A stretch of 64,000 bases of DNA from Chrysemys picta bellii (Eukaryota > Chordata > Testudines > Emydidae), in assembly GCF_011386835.1 (NCBI RefSeq), contig NC_088795.1, positions 100,872,434-100,936,433 on the forward strand, written 5' to 3'. Both the position numbers and the translations under genes were made by a program. This document shows, in pieces, positions 1 to 11,536 of the stretch (position 1 is its first letter; every line of letters starts with the position of its first letter). The notes beneath the pieces were generated by a model. The model worked only from the letters and a program-made list of their open reading frames with translations. It did no database searches and was not told the origin of the DNA.

Positions 1-1225
1 CAGCTGCTGTTGTTTATTCGCGGGGTCAGCAGTAATTTTGAAGTTACAGAAGAACTAGCTTCTGTGCATAGTATGCATGGAACAACCACAGGTGAAGAGA
101 TTTTCAAAGAAGTTGAAAAGTCACTTTCTCAATACAACCTGCAATGGAAACAACTGAAGTGTGTTACAACCGATGGAGGTAGAAACATGTGTGGTTCAAA
201 AAAAGGTTTGGTTGGACAAATCTACACAGCTTGTGAAAGTGTGGGCTGTCCCAAGCCTATGATTCTTCATTGCATTCTTCATCAGCAAACATTGTGTGGG
301 AAATATTTGGATTAGTCATGTAGTTTCAACCGTGAATTTCATTCGCTCGCATGGACTTAACCATCGTCAGTTCCAAGCATTTGTGGTGGAAATAGAATCA
401 GAATATCACAATTTGCACAACCACACTTCAGTTCGATGGCTTAGCTGTGGAAAGATTTTGTAGCGATTTTTCGAACTTAGAACTGAAATTGAAATGTTCT
501 TAAATAAAAAAAAACAACCTCTTCCTTTACTCACAAACAGTGAATGGCTTTGGAAATTAGCTTTTTTTGTAGACTTGACCAAGCACATGAATGACTTCAA
601 TCTTAGACTACAAGGGGAAAACGGGCTTATCTGTGACATGTACATCCAGGTGAAAGCATTCAGGCAAAAACAAGTTCTTTTCGAGTCCCAACTGATGAGG
701 GACTGCTTTGCTCATTTTACATGTTGTGAAAAGTTCAGCCAAGAAACTGAATCACGATTCCCAACTAGGTTTGCACAAGAAATCATTTCTGATCTGAAAC
801 TACAGTTCCAGGAGCGTTTCTCTGACCTTGATGTGAATGCAGGAGAAATACAGATCTTCCAAAACCCATTTTATTGCGATCTCGAAAAACTGCCACCTGA
901 ACTTCAAATGGAAGTGATTGACCTGCAATCCAATGACTTGTTGAAGGACAAATATAAGGAAGGAAATCTGGTAGAGTTCTATAAATGCCTGCCAACTGAT
1001 CAATATGCTCATGTAAAAAACTTTGTCCATGGATTAATGTCAGTGTTTGGCACTACTTATGTGTGTGAAAAAACATTTTAGATGATGAAATATGTGAAAT
1101 CGAACTACAGATCAACCTTGTCTGATGAACATTTAAAATCAATTTTGATGATAGGGAACACTAACTTTGAACCACAGCTAAATGCAATTTTGTCAGAAAA
1201 ATATCAGTACCATACTTCTCACTAA
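1..1225 (+). pseudogene. hAT (Charlie-type) transposase pseudogene, 5' end outside window
   Basis: Decayed transposase of the hAT superfamily, of the type related to GTF2IRD2, FAM200, ZBED5 and EPM2AIP1 (family assignment from recall of the protein pattern). Visible parts: a segment with TTDGGRNMCGSKKGLVG and LHCILHQQTLCGK (10-312), a stop, a frame change, then a long frame at 494-1081 with a TSVRWLSCGK-type stretch just upstream of it. The C-terminal dimerisation region CEKTF is followed by an in-frame TAG at 1079, after which the same frame continues (SNYRSTLSDEHL) to TAA at 1223. At least two stops and one frameshift are present, so it is not functional. A hAT-type terminus at 1351 closes the element. 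Confidence 0.8.
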
Positions 1226-1351
1226 TCCTAAAATAATATTTCTTTTTTTAACGATTTCGCATATATTAAATTTTTTCACAGTTGCTTCGGCCCGTGAAGT
1301 CCCTTCAAAAATCTAATATGGCCCTCGTCTCATAAAGTTTGGAGACCCCTG
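1..1351 (+). mobile_element. hAT DNA transposon, 3' part
   Basis: The transposase relic is followed by a terminus reading GGAGACCCCTG at 1341-1351, the reverse complement of the CAGGGGT start typical of hAT elements. The next bases, ATCCAGAT (1352-1359), fit an 8-bp target duplication inside a CR1, because CR1 sequence continues there in reverse orientation. The left end and the other duplication copy lie outside the window. Confidence 0.75.
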
Positions 1352-2079
1352 ATCCAGATAATTAATAAAGATGTTGAACAAAACCAGTCCCAGGACTGAT
1401 CCCTGGGGCACTCCGCATGATACCGGCTGCCAACTAGACATCGAGCCATTGATCACTATCCGTTGAGCCCAACAATCTAGCCAGCTTTCTATCCACCTTA
1501 TAGTCCATTCATCCAGTCCATACTTCTTTAACTTGCTGGCAAGAATACCATGGGAGACCATATCAAAAGCTTTGCTAAAGTCAAGATATATTACATCCAC
1601 CACTTTCCCCATATCCACAGAGCCAGTTATCTCATAATACAAGGCAATCAGGTTGGTCAGGCATGACTTGCCCTTGGTGAATCCATGTTGACTGTTCCTG
1701 ATCACCTTCCTCTCCTCCAAGTGCTTCAAAATGGATTCCTTGAGGACCTGCTCCATGATTTTGCTGGGGACTGAAGTGAGGCTGACCAGTTTGTAGTTCC
1801 CCGGGTTCTCTTTCTTCCCTTTTTAAAATATGGGCACTATATTTGCCTTTTTCCAATCGTCCAGGACCTCCCCCGATCAACATGAATTTTCAAAGATAAT
1901 GGAAAATGGCTCTGCAATCACATCAGCCAACTCCCTCAGCACTGTTGGATGCATTAGATCTGGATCCATGGACTTGTGCATGTCCAGCTTTTCTAAATAG
2001 TCCTTAATCTGTTCTTTCACCACTGAGGGCTGCTCACCTCGTCCCCATACTGTGTTGCCCAGTGCAGCAGTCCTGCTGT
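1352..2079 (-). mobile_element. CR1 LINE fragment, reverse-transcriptase region, inverted
   Basis: Read on the minus strand, this encodes part of a CR1 reverse transcriptase. It includes [34 protein letters not shown] and GVPQGSVLG, and ends at FNIFIN, where the hAT element has inserted. Frames are broken around 1800-1830. It abuts a plus-oriented CR1 tail at about 2080, an arrangement consistent with 5' inversion during target-primed reverse transcription. Confidence 0.85.
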
Positions 2080-2171
2080 GATCTCAATAGGTTATCTAGT
2101 CCTGCCTTGAGTGCAGGGGACTGTACTAGATAACCTATTGAGATCCCTTCCAGTCCTACACTTCTCTGATT
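2080..2171 (+). mobile_element. CR1 3' tail, plus orientation, with terminal hairpin
   Basis: Sequence such as TCCTGCCTTGAGTGCAGGGG followed by CCCTTCCAGTCCTACA is the standard CR1 3' end. Two perfect 21-bp inverted arms (2080-2100 and 2125-2145) flank a 24-bp loop, so the first part of the tail is present in both orientations. Confidence 0.75.
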
Positions 2172-3564
2172 CATGTGGTGTCTGATTGCTTGATGTGGAT
2201 AAAGGTCCAAGGCCTTAAGGTAAAGTAATCGATCATGTTTAATCATGGCTGCAGCTAAGGACGTTAGTTGCGAATGATAAACACTTTTTATTAGGATTTC
2301 ATCAATACCTACCATATAAGTGGCCTGAGGACATAAAGGCCCTTTTTATGATGCTCAATTCATGAACAAACCAGATAACAGCAAAAAAGCAAAGCAGTCC
2401 ATTTCTAGGGGAGAGCAAATTCATCATCTGTGCTGCATTTTGACAAGGTCAGTCCTGAATTATCTCAACACTGCTATTACACTAAAGCTTATTATTAATA
2501 TTTATTCATTATCTCATACTTTGTTTTCTCCTTACTTCCTCATAGTCTCTTTTCTAGCTAAATTACCTGACAAGAAAGATAGATGATTACTCAAAAGTTC
2601 AGATTTTTATCTGAATTTTATCATTAATTGAAAAATCATGAATACGTGGGAAGATTAAGTGTCTGATTCTGAGTTTCTCTGTTCTTGCAGCTTGGTATAG
2701 GGATAGATGGGGTGGGGAGAAAGGTGACTTCAAATTACCATTCCACTTATTGGGTGAAATTCTCACCCAATTGGATTCAATGAGAATTTTGTCCAGACTC
2801 ACAGGTGCTCTACTTTATGCTATGCTTGCCATGGTCCCTGTGAAACAGAGAAGATCCCCTACCACACCCCTGATCTCCCTGCTACACTAGCCAAGTAGGG
2901 GCTCTGCTCAGGGATCTATTTCTGCCCTCCTTTAGACGGCCAGAATGTGTAACATGGCCTTAGCGTAATTGAGACCAAGGTTTCTTGCAGGCCTTGTTGT
3001 CCCTGTGCATTGAAACCAAGCTAGCTCATGCATGCCTAACAACTTAATGTAATACTAAAGGATCTCCTTATTCAGTCATAATATCATCCTCTAATTTGAG
3101 TGGTTTCCCATAGGCTTTTGCTCCATCATTAAATTGCAATTTGAAAACATCCTGTAGCATTAACGAGACAACAACAAGCTGTTAAATAGCACTGCAGAAT
3201 TGACTAGTTCTGAAAACAAACATTGAGCATCCCTGTAGCAGGGACTATTCTGTGCAGGTTCTTATACCATGCTCATCACTGTAGTATCTGAGCACCTTCC
3301 AGTAGTGCATTACACAACCATGACTACACATGTTCTCATCTTCTTCCCAGAAGCACAGGTCTGCAAGCACAGGCAAACACCAAACATGTGCAGTGGAATA
3401 TCTTGTTTTGGTATCGTGTGTGGGTGTGGGGGGGGTATATACCATCCCTCTCCCCACATACCCTACCAGAACAAAGTACTCCTGTTGCTATGTGTTTATA
3501 TTTAGAGGTGGCAAGGTCAAAAGAAATGCCTTTTGCTTTTGAAGCAGAAAGTGGTAACATTTGT
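2172..3564. other. Unassigned, no gene recognised
   Basis: No coding signal is seen on either strand. A short stretch near 3255-3320 resembles an old amniote interspersed repeat, but I cannot name it with confidence. Confidence 0.4.
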
Positions 3565-4055
3565 CATGGTTCCTAGTTCATGGGGGAGTTCATTCCACAG
3601 TCTCAAACAACCTCAGAGAAGGTTCTGTCTCCTATATAGACAAGCTTTACTCTTATTGTTGAGTTCCATTGTGTGGACCAGAGGAGTGTAGCTGTCAACC
3701 ATAGTCTTTGTCTTGGAGCTTTAAATAGTCTTTTAGATAACCTGGCCCCATGCCATGCAGCGGTGTGAAGATAAGGACTGAGACCTTGAACTTGATTTGA
3801 AGTTCTATGGGAAGCCAATGTAGAAAGAGCAGGAAAGGTTCCATGTGCTTGTAACAGTCAATGAAACTGAAGAGATGTACTGCAGTGTTATGTACTAGTT
3901 GGAGTTCCCTAATTGCTGAAGACTTCATGCCCAAGTACATTGCATTGCTGTCGTCCAGCCAAAAGGTGATGAAGGCATGAATAACTGAAGTTAATTCTTC
4001 ATCTACCAAGATAGGATGGAGTCTCCTAACTAAGCGGAGATGATAGAAAGTGTTA
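3565..4055 (-). mobile_element. L2-like LINE fragment (end of reverse-transcriptase ORF)
   Basis: Minus-strand translation of 3695-4009 shows the C-terminal pattern of L2/CR1-group reverse transcriptases: FWLDDSNAMYLG, RELQLVHNTAVHL, LHWLPIELQIKFKV and LHGMGPGYL. In related elements these correspond to LDYCNALYLG, LQLVQNAAARL, LHWLPVxxRIxFK and LHGxxPxYL. Old and degenerate; exact clade unsure. Confidence 0.65.
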
Positions 4056-5084
4056 CTTGCAGATGGTTATGTGTACTTACAGAGTATGGACTGAACTGAC
4101 CAGTTGTGGGTATGTATCTTCAACCAATGGAAATTGCACCATGGCTACCAATTCTTCAAAATACTTTCCTCTGCCCACCAGCATCACCTCTCTTACCCAG
4201 TCTGCTTCAAGCCCTTCTGCTGCCTCAGTTGCCCTCTCTATCACACATTAAATAAGTCCTTATATCTGGCATTTCACAATACCATGCTTTTTAAAAATCT
4301 TCCCGCCTTCTTCCCCAGGCTTATTTAATCATTGCAGTTTATAATGGGCTTCACCATCCAGATTGCCCTTTCTCTAGGTTCAAAATTCTTTCCTGTCTTT
4401 TATCAGGGCTTCTCCTTTATTATAGGCTTCCCTCCAGGCTCCCAGTCCTTTGTAGCCCTCCTAGCAGAGACTTCAGATCCTTTAATTAAGGTTTATTCCT
4501 CCACAGGTTCCCCCAACTCCTTGTAGATCTCTCCCAGGCCTTCTATCTAGGCATAATGAACAGTAACCTCCTTTTCCCAGCAGACTCCCTCCTCAACCTC
4601 AGGCTGCCCTTATATTCCCCATCAGACCTGCTTCTGAATCACATGCTCCCATCACATTACCTTTGGATGCATTTCCTTCACGTGGGAAGGCTGGTTACAC
4701 CTGGCGGAGAAGAGATTGAGTTCTGAACTTCAGAGAGAGCTAGTTCACCCTCTGATACTCCCCAACTTTGATAGACGTGTTATGTTAAATATATGGACAT
4801 TCATCTGGAAAGTCCAGGCAGAACAGAACTGCCCGGCTATTCTGGCTGGTTTCAGATAGTACCTTCTTCCATTGAAAAGGCAACAGACTCTCAAATTGCA
4901 TCTCCTCACAGCATGGGAAGAAATGTGGTGATTGCACTGTTTTCCCCCTCTGGAGATTGGTTTTTAAATTTCAGCCAGGAATCCACAGAAGCCATCCCGG
5001 TGGTATGAAGAATGCAAGTGCCTTGCACCACAGCAACCACTCAGGGCAGATTTTACTTCCAGGGGCCCTATGCCTTGTATCACA
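4056..5084. other. Unassigned, CT-rich in part
   Basis: Pyrimidine-rich tracts at about 4170-4640 and no convincing coding or RNA gene. Short open frames here show no recognisable domain. Confidence 0.4.
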
Positions 5085-6560
5085 TTGATTATTATTTATA
5101 ATTACTTGTATTATTGTAGTGCCTAGAGGCCCCATCTAGGACTGGAGCCCTATTGTGCTAGGTGCTGAACATACACATAGTAAGAAACAGTCCCTGCTCC
5201 AAACAACTTACAATTTAAATAGACAAAATGGACAAAGGAAGTAGTATTTATCTCTATTTTATAGACAGGGAATGGAGGCAAGGAGAACTAAGTGACTTGC
5301 ACACAGGCTGTGACCGGAATCCCAGGGGAGCCAGCTGAGGTCACTCAATTAGGGTGAACTGCAAAGAATGGGGCAGGCAATCCCCAAATCTGGTGGATAT
5401 TCCAATACTTAGATTTACCAAGCCAGCACAAAGCAGCTTCTATTATACCTCATTGGTTACTCAGAAGTCAACAACACAGTTCCCTTAAAGTAACTCAGCC
5501 TCAGGCCTCCACCTAGACACCTAAATCAAAATGATGAGGATTACTGAAAATCTTATTCGACATATAAAAAAGGTTCTACCAATCCCAAAGAATCGGACAC
5601 ATTACCTCGCAGATTAATCAATATTCCAGACCTTTCCCAAATACACACTTATAGCCAATTCTTATTAAATAACTAAGATTTATTAAAAAAGAAATGAGAG
5701 AGAGAGTATAGGTTAAAAGGTCAGTATACATACAGACATAAGTACAATCTTGAGCTTCAGATTCATAGGAGAGATGATGAGCTTTGTAGTTGCAAAGAGT
5801 TCTTTTAGAATTTAGTCCATATGTTATAGTCCAATGCCCAATATCATATTCAGGGTGTTACAGTTTAGGACTGGACTCTCAGTCTTGTGACTCAAACTTC
5901 CCCCGATGAAGCTTAAGCAAATGTGAGATTAAAAGGTTTGGGATCCAAGGGTCTTTTATACAATTTTCTACCAGCCATTTGACCATACAGTCCTGGATAA
6001 ACAGTAGGCTTTGGTAACTTTCTGTTTCCTAAACCTACCAGTTAACTACATGGATTAACATAAGATACATCATCCATTAAGTAGTTTATCACAAACTTTA
6101 AAGAGACATATAGACAATGACATTATTGCACCCAAGATTCATCTAAATGTTAAACATTCCCTTTTGATCTCTGAATCCATAGCTATAGTGACAGACAGGA
6201 ACTGTCTGTTTACATGGCTAGCATCTAAGGTACACACAATAAGTATCACCTCCAATTTTCTAACAATACAGGTTTGCACTTCAAAGTTCTAGCCTATTTA
6301 CCATGGAATGGCCCTAATTACCATTCACATATTTTCCTAACATGACTTTAAAGGTTGGCTGTGGGTTATTCAGCCTGCAAGCTGTTTAATCCTTTCTGGC
6401 CATGTATTATACTTTGTATAAGATTCTTTTCAATTATATAACAGTGGTAGCAATAATGATTTGCATGATTATATTTTAATTAGACAACGTCACACAGGCA
6501 ATCTGCCAAAGGATCAAAAATTAAACCTTGGTCTCCTGTGTTCTTCTCAAGTGACATAGC
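5085..6560 (+). mobile_element. CORE-SINE/MIR-like relic, split by an LTR
   Basis: The stretch at 5096-5308 (TAGTGCCTAGAGGCCCC, GTGCTAGGTGCTGAACA, CAGTCCCTGCTCCAAA, AAGTGACTTGCACACAG) and the stretch at 6495-6560 form one SINE-like unit if the intervening LTR is removed. The pieces contain the conserved core resembling MIR/CORE-SINE families. Confidence 0.55.
5309..6494. mobile_element. Solo LTR, 1186 bp, 5-bp target duplication
   Basis: Begins TGTGAC and ends GTCACA, forming a 6-bp terminal inverted repeat. It is flanked by the direct repeat CAGGC (5304-5308 and 6495-6499). No internal gag or pol is present, so this is a solo LTR produced by recombination. It interrupts an older SINE. Assignment to ERV or Gypsy cannot be decided from the LTR alone. 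Confidence 0.8.
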
Positions 6561-7312
6561 TGGTGTATTTGGCTCAACACTTCTAAAGATTTACAAGACA
6601 AATGCAATCCCAACACATTTTCTAAGTAATTTCCTTCCTTTCCTGGAAGCTATTCTTCCAAGAAACTAATGGGGGGGAGGGCAAAAATAAACAGAACAAA
6701 CTTTATATGTCACAGTGGGTTTCTTTTCACCAGCTCCATCATAATACTTTGCAGTATGGATGAGCTGTTTAATCTCAGATGGTGCCATTATTGATGTATA
6801 TGAATCTCTCGAATATTAATATGGTACCTTGAAAACAGTGATCAAGATTAAGGTAATGAATAATGTTAAGAAATTAGTGGGGAAAAACAATACCATTTTA
6901 ATTTGAAAGGGAATTTTGATTTGGTCCGGTTCATTATCCTTTTGTGTCTATTTTAATTTTCAAGCTTTATTTGTACAGGTACTTGTGAAAAGTTGATTGT
7001 TAAGCTGAAATATTTGAATTATTAATTGTGCAACTAATAGTAGAATCAGCATCCCCTTTTCTATCTGTTCAACTTATGTGCTCAAGTTATAGCCTTGTGG
7101 GATGTAACTGTTTAGACCATGATCCTGCCAAGGATCTCCAGCAAAGAAAAAAGAGAGGACTAACATTTGAGACTGCTTTATCCATTAAGAAGCAGTAAAA
7201 AGCAAAATGTCCCTCCTTTTCTCGCCCCCTCCCCATTCCTCTTACTACTCCCCCCTTTTTGCTTTATAGTTGATTTTTAAAAGTGGATTGGTAAGTCACT
7301 TATTCCTTTTCA
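6561..7312. other. Unassigned AT-rich sequence
   Basis: No gene, RNA or named repeat recognised. Confidence 0.4.
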
Positions 7313-7317
7313 GATAC

Positions 7318-8181
7318 TGTCAAGGTTCCTTCCCCACTTTGAACTCTAGGGTACAGATGTGGGGACCTGCATAAAAACCTCTAAGCTTAACTACCAGCTT
7401 AGATCTGCTTTTGCTGCCACCACCCAAATAGTTTGTGTCATTTGGGAAACTCTGTCTTCTCCCCAAAACATTTCCCTCCCTGGGTAGCCTTGAGAGACTC
7501 CTCCACCAATTCCCTGGTGAACACTGATCCAACCCCCTTGGATCTTAAAACAAGGAGGAAAAAATCATTCCCCCCTCCCTTTTCCCCCCAATTCCTGGTG
7601 AGTCTAGATCCAATCCCTTTGGATCTTAAAACAAGGAAAAATCAATCAGATTCTTAAAAAGAAGGCTTTTAATTAAAGAAAGAAAGGTAAAAATCATCTC
7701 TGTAAAATCAGGATGGAAAATAACTTTACGGGGTAATCAGATTCAAAGAGCCCAGAGGAACCCCCTGTAGCCTTAGGTTCAAAGTTACAGCAAACAGAGG
7801 TAAATCCTCTAGCAAAAGGAACATTTACAAGTTGAGAAAACAAAGATAAACCTAACACACCTTGCCTGGCTGTTACTTACAAGTTTGAAATATGAGAGAC
7901 TTGTTCAGAAAGATTTGGAGAGCATGGATTGATGTCCGTCCGGTCCCTCTTAGTTCCAAGAGTGAACAACCCCCAAAACAAAAAGCACAAACAAAAGCCT
8001 TCCCCCCACCAAGATTTGAAAGTATTTTGTCCCCTTATTAGTCCTTTGGGTCAGGTGTCAGCCAGGTTACCTGAGCTCCTTAACCCTTTACAGGTAAAAG
8101 GATTTTGGTGTCTCTGGCCAGGAGGGATTTTATAGTATTGTACACAGGAGGGCTGTTACCCTTCCCTTTATAGTTATGACA
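7318..8181 (-). mobile_element. Solo LTR, 864 bp, 5-bp target duplication
   Basis: On the plus strand it starts TGTCAAGG and ends TATGACA, with the flanking direct repeat GATAC at 7313-7317 and 8182-8186. Read on the minus strand it ends CCTTGACA, like the LTR at 10003-10940, and shares blocks with it, such as AAAGGGTTAA near the start. I therefore place it on the minus strand. No internal coding region is present. Confidence 0.85.
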
Positions 8182-8186
8182 GATAC

Positions 8187-9997
8187 TCTAAAGCCCAATC
8201 TAGTAGACTAGCCATTTTAATAATAATAAGTCTTCCACCAAATAAACCCAGCAATGACGTGACTCAATAATTATCAAAACAAATTAATAGAACATCTTGC
8301 AATGTATTTTGATCCAATACAGAAATTAAAATATTTTAAAAGACTTTTCTAAAGACAGACATACTAATATTCAAAATTAAATATTTAATGAGTATTCACA
8401 ATGTTGCCAAAATCTATATAGAAAAGGCAGATATTTTCATTTGTCTCTAAACCTTTGAATCAAGTGAGAAAAATGAGAGATTCCTAATATATACCATAGA
8501 TTAAAACAACTAGTTAAGGACAGAAAAGGTCATACACACACCAAGACATAAATAATCAATAAAATAGTCTAAAACTTGTACAGTTCAAAATCTCTTAAAT
8601 GAGCGCCTAAAGCACAAGATTAAATTGGAGGCCAGAAAAACAGTAAAATGCCTACATTACATTTAACGAGAAAGTCAAATAATGAATGCTCTTTCTGATC
8701 ATAAATCATTTGGTTTGCACGTCTTCGCATTAAAATTTTATAAAATACTTTCATATAGTATTTTAGACATTCTACTTCAGACTTTTAATGCAAGCAAACA
8801 ATCTGGAATGTTACACGCAGTCTCAGTTACAGATTTCTATGTTCCTATTACTATGCCCCCTTTTGTGGGGGTTTATAATGTCCTTGATTAGAAACTGTTT
8901 CATTGCTGCTAGAGTACTGGGCCTGTGTAAAACAGTGAGCTTCAATATAGTTGCCTAGAATTCCATGAGCAGCTTCTATTTTTATATTATAAACACCTGT
9001 ATGTTGGACCGGGAAGGCTTTTGAAGCCCCATATTGACCTATCTGACCTGAATGCTTATCCATATATCCAGCTGGTTTAACATTTAACAGAAGATATTCA
9101 GACTCATTGCTTGTAACAGAAAAATATTACGGAGAAAAGGATAATTTTGTTTCAAGTTAACAATATCTTGGTAAGGGGCTCTGAATCCCCTCACCAAGAA
9201 ACAAGATGATACTAAACAGCATGTCTAGACAGCAGAAATATTGATCAGAAACATATCTTTTGGGAAATGCCTAGTAAAGCAGACATGCCATAGAGCACTG
9301 ACGATAAGATATTGTAAAGTTCTTTGTCATGCCATTACTAAAGCTAGTTGGAACAATTTTGAGTAAATGTATTTTCATCAAAATATGCTATAAATTCATC
9401 AGAATGTTGTGCAGAGATGTATACATTTTGACTACATTTTTGATGGAAAGGTTTCTGAGATCCAGAAAGAGACCCAAAGTGAAAAACCTGACCTTTTTGA
9501 TCCATAAACAAATGTTGCAACATAATTCTGTTTTGTGAAAATGTTTGAAAGGCTTTGTTTATATTCCAGTTTGAAAATAAAAACAAAACCGGAAACCTCA
9601 AAAGTTGTTGCAAAATGGACTTGTCACCCTCCAACCAGCTGTAGTTATTACCATTGATAATAATTCATCAATGGTATACATGATGGATTTTGTCAATGGG
9701 CTGCCTTGCAGAAATTTTGGGGGAAAAAATCCTTACTGGTTCAATATGTCTACTTTGTTGTTCAGTTGTTCCCCATTTTAGCGTATCCAGTGACTGATTT
9801 ATTTAGTTTAGTTGTTTATACAATTTGTATAAATATGTGCTTACCATGATCTTCATGTTCTTGTACAATCAATAGCTATATAACCATACTTAAACAATTA
9901 GTTGAACTCAGCTGAACCCTTAGTTATTGTAATTCAACTAGGAACTCACTAGCCACAAAAGAACTCCTTCAATCCACCCCAGAATAAAAAGTCTGAA
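8187..9997. other. Unassigned AT-rich sequence
   Basis: Open frames of about 70-96 codons at 8682-9634 show no domain and lie in AT-rich sequence with no splice or codon support. No repeat recognised. Confidence 0.4.
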
Positions 9998-10002
9998 CAA
10001 GC

Positions 10003-10940
10003 TGTGATAAACAAAGGCGGAGAGGGGGTGTTAGCTCCCTTTTATGGACACCCAACCAGCCAGTTAGCTATAAAGTCCCTCTTGGTGGCTGTTCTCTGCT
10101 TGCTTTACCGGTAAAGGGTTAAAAGTCCCCCAGGTAAGGAAAAGGAAGTGGGCACCTGACCAAGAGAGCCAATAGGAAGGCAGAACTTTTTAAAATTGGG
10201 AAAGAAACTTTCCCTTTGTTTATTTGTTCTCTCTGGGCTGCAGGGACATAGAGCAGCAATTTATAAGCAGGAATGCTGTGTAAGGTATGAACCAGGTATG
10301 AAAAATTATTTTCCATACCTAGAAGAATCATTTGGATAAATGTAATCAGGTTTATTTCTTTATTTTGGCTTGTGGATCTCCTCTGTGCTAACCCCAAATG
10401 CTTTTGTTTTGCTTGTAACCTTTAAGCTGGACCTCAAGAAGGTTATTCTTGATGTTTAATTTTTGTAAGTGGTTTTTTTAAATCTAGCAAAAGCCTAAGT
10501 TCCAGATGTATTTTCTTTCTTTTTGTTTTTAATAAAATTTACTTTTTTACGAACAGGATTGAATTTTTGGTGTCCTAAGAGGTTTGTGCATATGTTGTTT
10601 AATTAGCTGGTGGCAACAGCTAATTTACTTTGTTTTCTTTCTCAACTCTTCCCCGTCGGAGGTGGGGGGTGAAAGGGCTGGAGGGTGCCCCACAAGAAGG
10701 AATTCCCAAGTGTGTCTTCCTGGGTTTTTAAAAGGTGGGGTTTTTTTTGTTTTTTGTTTTTTTAATTTATTAATTTTTTTGCATTTGTGTGGTGGCAGTG
10801 TTTATCAAGCCAAGGTCAGAGAAAAGCTGCAACCTTGGGAGTTTAATACAAGCCTGAAGTGGCAAGTATTAATTTTTAAAATCTTTGTGGGCCCCCACCT
10901 TCTGCATTCGAAGTGCCAAAGTGGGGAATCAGCCTTGACA
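10003..10940 (+). mobile_element. Solo LTR, 938 bp, same family as 7318-8181
   Basis: Starts TGTGATAA and ends CCTTGACA, flanked by the direct repeat CAAGC (9998-10002 and 10941-10945). An AATAAA at about 10530 is a plausible polyadenylation signal in plus orientation. The open frame at 10584-10970 lies in low-complexity LTR sequence and is not coding. Confidence 0.85.
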
Positions 10941-10945
10941 CAAGC

Positions 10946-11536
10946 AGATAGATTTTACCATGTGTCCTGAATATCAGCTAATTTGGACTGTCAAATCAAA
11001 GGGGGAAAGCAAAGTCAGAGACCAAGTTCCTCCATGGAGAACCAGTTGACCCAAGCCCCAGGTGAACAAATCAAAGATGTGTCAGTTCCATGTCCCAGTT
11101 GATCACAACTGCTAAGTTAAAGCACTGGAGGAGAGGCTGTCTCTAGAATAGCCAGGACCTAAAAATAACCCTGCATATTTATTCAAAAATGCGCTAGAAA
11201 TTGGTGGAATCTGTAGAGCACAGGAATAACATGCAGTGGCATTCTGTACTTCAAAGCAGCACTCTGGAACCCCTCTATTCACCCCATCATATAATGATGG
11301 TATATTTAATACAAAACATGCCATGTAAGATATCATAAGAAAGGTCATGATCTGTTGAAACCAATTTGTTCTGTCAAAATATGTATATCATTAGTGTGTA
11401 TGAGTTATGAGATTTTACTATATGGCGGTTATGGAAATGTGTTGTAAGTTCTGGGGGTGTCCACTGCCAGTTCTCCAGTGACATCAGCTACCCCCAAGCT
11501 GATCCTGATGGGCTGGAGATCAGGTGGCTGGATTAA
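10946..11536. other. Possible old LTR relic, unassigned
   Basis: Texture resembles turtle LTR sequence (for example the stretch around 11290-11440), but no termini or duplication could be found. No coding content recognised. Confidence 0.3.
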
